A stretch of 64,000 nt of DNA from Acidovorax sp. NCPPB 4044 (GTDB lineage: Bacteria > Pseudomonadota > Gammaproteobacteria > Burkholderiales > Burkholderiaceae_C): NCBI RefSeq assembly GCF_028069655.1, contig NZ_JAMCOS010000001.1, positions 402,001-466,000 on the forward strand, given 5' to 3'. The notes beneath the pieces are model-generated. The model was given only the letters and a program-made list of their open reading frames with translations. It did not search any database and was not told the origin of the DNA. The position numbers were made by a program, and so were the translations under genes. Every line of letters begins with the position of its first letter. Positions within the stretch are counted from its first letter, which is position 1. Of the stretch, positions 60,540-64,000 are shown piece by piece.

Positions 60540-61748
60540 ATGCGACTCACGGACGAACAATTGCTGGAACTGCTGTCCGATCTGGAATCGGACCGGGCAG
60601 AACGGAAGGAGAGCTTCAGGGGGGATGCCCCCGAGAAGGTGCGCCAGGCCGTGTGCGCTTTCGCCAACGACCTGCCGGGCCATGGGCTGCCCGGGGTGGT
60701 ATTCATCGGCGCGAAAGACGGCGACGGCGCTTTGACCGGGCTGGAAATTACCGACCAACTGCTGCTTTCTCTCGCGGACATCCGCTCGGATGGAAACATC
60801 CTGCCTTTTCCCACCATGACCGTGGAAAAGCGGCGCCTGGGAGATAAGGATGTCGTCGTGATGACTGTCATGCCAGCCCAGGCGCCGCCCGTGAAATACA
60901 AAGGGCGTATCTGCATCCGCACCGGGCCTCGGCATGGCGTTGCCAGTGCGCAGGACGAGCGTTTGCTCAACGAACGGCGGCGCCATGGCGATCTGCCGTT
61001 CGATCTGCAGCCGGTATCCTTCGCATCGCTCGCCGACCTGAGCCGCAGCGCGTTCGAGGCCGAATACCTTCCCGGCGCATTCGCTCCGGACGTGCTGGAG
61101 GCCAATCACCGCACTTACGAAGAGCGGTTGAGCGCCTGCCGCATGATCGGCTCCGTCGCATCGCCCTTGCCCACCGTACTGGGCGCCATGGTGATCGGCA
61201 CGCGTCCGCGCGACCTGATCCCTTGCAGCTACGTCCAATTCCTGCGCATCGATGGCGCCGAACTCGACGAGCCCATCGTCGACGAAGCGGAGATCGACGG
61301 ACGCCTGCGCGAAATCGTTACCAGGCTGGACGATAAGCTGCGGGCGCACATCTCCACGCGGGTCGATGTAGCGTCGGGCGATGTGGAGAAACGCACGGCG
61401 GACTACCCGCTGGTCGCGCTTCAGCAATTGCTGCGCAATGCCGTGATGCATCGCACTTACGAAGCTACCCATGCCCCGGTGCGGGTCACCTGGTTCAACG
61501 ACCGCATCGAAATCGTCAGTCCTGGCGGCCCCTATGGGATCGTGAATGCAGGCAACTTCGGGCAACCCGGCATCACCGATTACCGCAATCCGCATCTGGC
61601 CGAAGCCTTGAAGGTGCTGGGCTATGTGCAGCGTTTCGGCGTGGGAATCACCACCGCGCGCAGGCTTCTCGCGGACAACGGCAATCCGCCGCCGGAATTC
61701 GAGGTGAGCGCCACCCATGTGCTGGTCACCGTGCGGAGGTCCGCATGA
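60540..61748 (+). CDS. AlbA_2 domain - GHKL ATPase (RecG-C-like) protein
   Basis: The 402-aa product starts with an AlbA_2 (Schlafen-type nucleic-acid-binding) domain at about residues 18-125 (RKESFRGD, AVCAFANDLPG, VVFIGAKDGDG). The C-terminal third is a HATPase_c_4-like GHKL domain with LLRNAVMHRTYE (N-box) and FNDRIEIVSPGG (G1-type loop). A winged-helix-like end follows (RFGVGITTARRLL). ATG 60540 has GGAAGAGG in front. It overlaps the ParA gene by 4 bases (ATGA), so the two act as a unit. It lies between hisD and hisC, foreign to the his pathway, with less biased codon use. Confidence 0.8.
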   Translation: MRLTDEQLLELLSDLESDRAERKESFRGDAPEKVRQAVCAFANDLPGHGLPGVVFIGAKDGDGALTGLEITDQLLLSLADIRSDGNILPFPTMTVEKRRLGDKDVVVMTVMPAQAPPVKYKGRICIRTGPRHGVASAQDERLLNERRRHGDLPFDLQPVSFASLADLSRSAFEAEYLPGAFAPDVLEANHRTYEERLSACRMIGSVASPLPTVLGAMVIGTRPRDLIPCSYVQFLRIDGAELDEPIVDEAEIDGRLREIVTRLDDKLRAHISTRVDVASGDVEKRTADYPLVALQQLLRNAVMHRTYEATHAPVRVTWFNDRIEIVSPGGPYGIVNAGNFGQPGITDYRNPHLAEALKVLGYVQRFGVGITTARRLLADNGNPPPEFEVSATHVLVTVRRSA

Positions 61749-62758
61749 GCCTGCCTGTCCTCACTTTCTTCAACAACAAGGGGGGCGTGGGCAAGACCTC
61801 GCTGGTCTATCACCTGTCCTCCATGTTCGCCGAGTTGGGGGTGCGTGTTCTAGCGGTTGATCTCGACCCGCAGGCCAACCTCACGGCAGCCTTCCTCGAC
61901 GAAGACCAGTTGGCCGGCCTCTGGGAGGACGAACTGAAGGTTTCCACCATCTACGACAGCGTGAAGCCTTTGCTGGACGTGGGTGATTTCGCTCCGGCAG
62001 ACTATCAAGTCATCCATCCACGTCTGGCGCTGATTCCCGGCGACCTCGGTCTTTCGGGCTTCGAGGATCAACTTTCGGCGACCTGGACCGAGGCGATGGA
62101 CGACAACAACAAGACGCGGCCTTTCCGTATCCTGACAGCCTTCTGGCGCAGTGCGCAGGAAGCCGCGGCACGGTTCGACGCCGGCCTGATCGTCGTCGAT
62201 GTAGGCCCCAACCTGGGGGCCATCAACCGGGCAGCGCTGCTGGGCAGTAACCATGTCGTCGTTCCTCTCGGGGCCGACCTGTTTTCGCTGCAGGGGCTGC
62301 GCAATCTAGGTCCCACGTTGCGGGAATGGCAAAAGGGATGGGAAAAGCGTCGTGCAAGTTGGGAACGACCTACGTTCGATTTGCCTAGCGGGGACATGAA
62401 GCCAGTCGGATATATCGCCATGCGACACGGTGTGCGGCTCACGCGGCCGGTCAAGGCCTACACGCGCTGGTTGAACCAGATCCCAGCGGAGTTCAGGAGA
62501 AGTGTGCTGGGCGAGGACATCGGCAAAAAAATCCTGCCTTCCACCGAACAGGATCCTTACTGTCTGGCGATGCTCAAGAATTACAACAGCCTGATGCCCC
62601 TGGCCCAGGAGGCACGCAAGCCGGTATTTTCCTTGCGTGCAGCGGACGGTGCCATTGGCTCCCATGCCAATGCAGTGCAAAAAGCGCATGGCGACTTCAA
62701 GGTGCTTGCGAAGGAAGTGGCCAAGCGAATCGATCTTGTCCTGCCTGCGGCGCATTGA
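61745..62758 (+). CDS. ParA/MinD-family ATPase
   Basis: The 337-aa protein has the deviant Walker A motif NNKGGVGKTS (residues 10-19), the A' motif VLAVDLDPQANLT and the Walker B region LIVVDVGPNLG. It thus belongs to the ParA group that hydrolyses ATP on DNA or membranes. There is no parB or centromere-like repeat beside it, so plasmid partition is unlikely. The C-terminal part (about residues 200-337) is longer than in plasmid ParA and may hold a specific function. It is the second gene of the cassette after the AlbA_2/GHKL gene. Confidence 0.85.
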   Translation: MSLPVLTFFNNKGGVGKTSLVYHLSSMFAELGVRVLAVDLDPQANLTAAFLDEDQLAGLWEDELKVSTIYDSVKPLLDVGDFAPADYQVIHPRLALIPGDLGLSGFEDQLSATWTEAMDDNNKTRPFRILTAFWRSAQEAAARFDAGLIVVDVGPNLGAINRAALLGSNHVVVPLGADLFSLQGLRNLGPTLREWQKGWEKRRASWERPTFDLPSGDMKPVGYIAMRHGVRLTRPVKAYTRWLNQIPAEFRRSVLGEDIGKKILPSTEQDPYCLAMLKNYNSLMPLAQEARKPVFSLRAADGAIGSHANAVQKAHGDFKVLAKEVAKRIDLVLPAAH

Positions 62759-62826
62759 TGGGCGGTGCCAGCCGTCCCCAGGACGCGAACTCCTTTTTTT
62801 GAAGCGACCCACTGAGAAATCCTGAA

Positions 62827-63936
62827 ATGAACACGATAGACGCCGCATTGCAGCGCATCCGCCCCGACGTCCGTGCCATGCACGCCTACGCGGTGCAGCC
62901 CGCGGCCGGGCTGCTCAAGATGGACGCGATGGAAAACCCTTTCCCGCTGCCCGGGGCACTGCAGGAGGCGCTGGGCCGGCGGCTGGGCGGGCTGGCGCTC
63001 AACCGCTACCCCGGCGCGCGCATGAACGACCTGCGTGATGCCATCGCTGCCCACATCGGCGCGCCGGACGGCAGTGCCCTGGTGCTGGGCAACGGCTCGG
63101 ACGAGCTCATCACGCTGCTGGCGCTGGCCTGCGCGCGCCCCGGCACGGGCGAGCGCGCCACCATGCTGGCGCCGCTGCCCGGCTTCGTGATGTACCCGAT
63201 GAGCGCGCAACTGCAGGGGCTGGACTTCGTCGGCGTGCCGCTCACGCCCGATTTCGAGCTGGACGAGCCCGCCATGCTCGCGGCCGTGGCCACGCACCGG
63301 CCCGCCATCACCTACCTGGCCTACCCCAACAACCCCACGGCCACGCTCTGGGACGAAGGCGCGGTGCAGCGCATCATCGACGCGGTGGGCGCGCAGGGCG
63401 GCATCGTGGTGATGGACGAGGCCTACCAGCCCTTCGCGAGCCGCACCTGGATCGACCGTATGCGCGCCGAGCCCGCCCGCAACGCCCACGTGCTGCTCAT
63501 GCGCACGCTGAGCAAGTTCGGCCTGGCGGGGGTGCGCCTGGGCTACCTCGTCGGCCCGGCCGCGCTGGTCAACGAGATCGAGAAGGTACGCCCGCCCTAC
63601 AACGTGAGCGTGCTCAATGGCGAAGCCGCGCTCTTCGCGCTGGAGCATGCGGAGGTGTTCGCCGCCCAGGCCGCCGAACTGCGCGCCGCGCGCACCCAGC
63701 TCGTGGCCGACCTGCGGGCGCTGCCCGGCATCGTGCGCGTGTGGGACAGCGAGGCCAACATGGTGCTCGTGCGCGTGCCCGACGCGGCCCGCGCCTTCGA
63801 AGGCATGAAGGCCCGCAAGGTTCTCGTCAAGAACGTTTCTACAATGCATCCCTTGCTGGCCAACTGCCTGCGCCTCACGGTGGGCGGCACGGCCGACAAC
63901 GCCCAGATGCTCGGCGCACTCCAGGCTTCCCTATGA
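62827..63936 (+). CDS. hisC: Histidinol-phosphate aminotransferase
   Basis: HisC transfers an amino group to imidazole-acetol phosphate in histidine synthesis. The 369-aa PLP enzyme has YPNNPTATLW, the Asp of VVMDEAYQPF and the PLP lysine in TLSKFGLAGVRLGY. ATG 62827 gives the standard length. It overlaps the next gene (hisB) by 4 bases. Confidence 0.96.
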   Translation: MNTIDAALQRIRPDVRAMHAYAVQPAAGLLKMDAMENPFPLPGALQEALGRRLGGLALNRYPGARMNDLRDAIAAHIGAPDGSALVLGNGSDELITLLALACARPGTGERATMLAPLPGFVMYPMSAQLQGLDFVGVPLTPDFELDEPAMLAAVATHRPAITYLAYPNNPTATLWDEGAVQRIIDAVGAQGGIVVMDEAYQPFASRTWIDRMRAEPARNAHVLLMRTLSKFGLAGVRLGYLVGPAALVNEIEKVRPPYNVSVLNGEAALFALEHAEVFAAQAAELRAARTQLVADLRALPGIVRVWDSEANMVLVRVPDAARAFEGMKARKVLVKNVSTMHPLLANCLRLTVGGTADNAQMLGALQASL

Positions 63937-64000
63937 CCTCCTCCGCACTCGTTCCCTCCACCCCCCTCGAGGGGCCCGATGCCGACCGCATCGCCGAAGT
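63933..64000 (+). CDS. hisB: Start of hisB (imidazoleglycerol-phosphate dehydratase), cut by window end
   Basis: The ATG overlaps the hisC stop and opens a frame reading MTSSALVPSTPLEGPDADR up to the end of the window. The leader of 20-odd residues before the dehydratase fold, the position after hisC and the 4-base overlap fit hisB. The identification is mainly from gene order because no catalytic motif is inside the window. Confidence 0.6.
   Translation, partial: MTSSALVPSTPLEGPDADRIAE

Noticed and set aside
61745-62758. ParA gene as evidence of an integrated plasmid partition system
   Set aside because: No parB, no centromere-like repeats, no replication gene; the gene is coupled to an AlbA_2/GHKL gene inside a chromosomal his operon.

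Overview
The window (about 68% G+C, very dense, short overlaps between genes) looks like a chromosome segment of a beta-proteobacterium of the Comamonadaceae, most likely Acidovorax/Paracidovorax. I infer this from gene order and protein sequence: System II cytochrome c biogenesis beside msrPQ, lysA-lptM-cyaY, mrcA-pilMNOPQ-aroKB-dgt, and mlaFEDACB-ABC-bolA-murA-hisGD. No rRNA, tRNA or CRISPR array was seen.

Layout. 1-6165: a diheme cytochrome c, then resB/ccsB (haem delivery and attachment) and msrP/msrQ (repair of periplasmic methionine sulfoxide). 6166-7311: a small accessory patch with a broken gene, between two copies of a dispersed repeat. 7312-8148: an oxygen-binding (ODP-type) metallo-beta-lactamase-fold protein with an FNR/ANR box upstream. 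8225-12615: lysA, lptM, cyaY and mrcA. 12888-23133: the type IV pilus assembly operon pilMNOPQ, running into an Ig-like repeat lipoprotein, aroK, aroB and dgt. 23278-25798: a DUF1415 protein, a methyltransferase and a REP-associated tyrosine transposase. 25976-32260: gltB and gltD. 32343-41149: an Rhs remnant, then (minus strand) a vgrG - Eag chaperone - Rhs toxin - immunity cassette. 41506-47801 (minus): two related TonB-dependent siderophore receptors with a FecR/FecI surface-signalling pair and a Fur-box-like site. 48168-50588: a polar amino-acid ABC importer. 50796-54821: the Mla phospholipid-transport operon. 54913-57030: an ABC-2 exporter and a BolA-family gene. 57129-64000: murA, hisG, hisD, a two-gene AlbA_2/GHKL + ParA cassette, hisC and the start of hisB.

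Most interesting signals: (1) an interspersed ~50-bp element, seven copies here, always at operon edges and bracketing the accessory modules; it has a small A/T-rich hairpin and an invariant G/C-rich tail, and one copy lies about 200 bp from a REP-associated transposase. (2) A two-gene DNA-binding/GHKL-ATPase + ParA cassette between hisD and hisC. (3) An Rhs toxin with an unassigned C-terminal domain and immunity protein, beside a multiply deleted Rhs remnant. (4) An FNR box placed for a class II promoter of the ODP gene.
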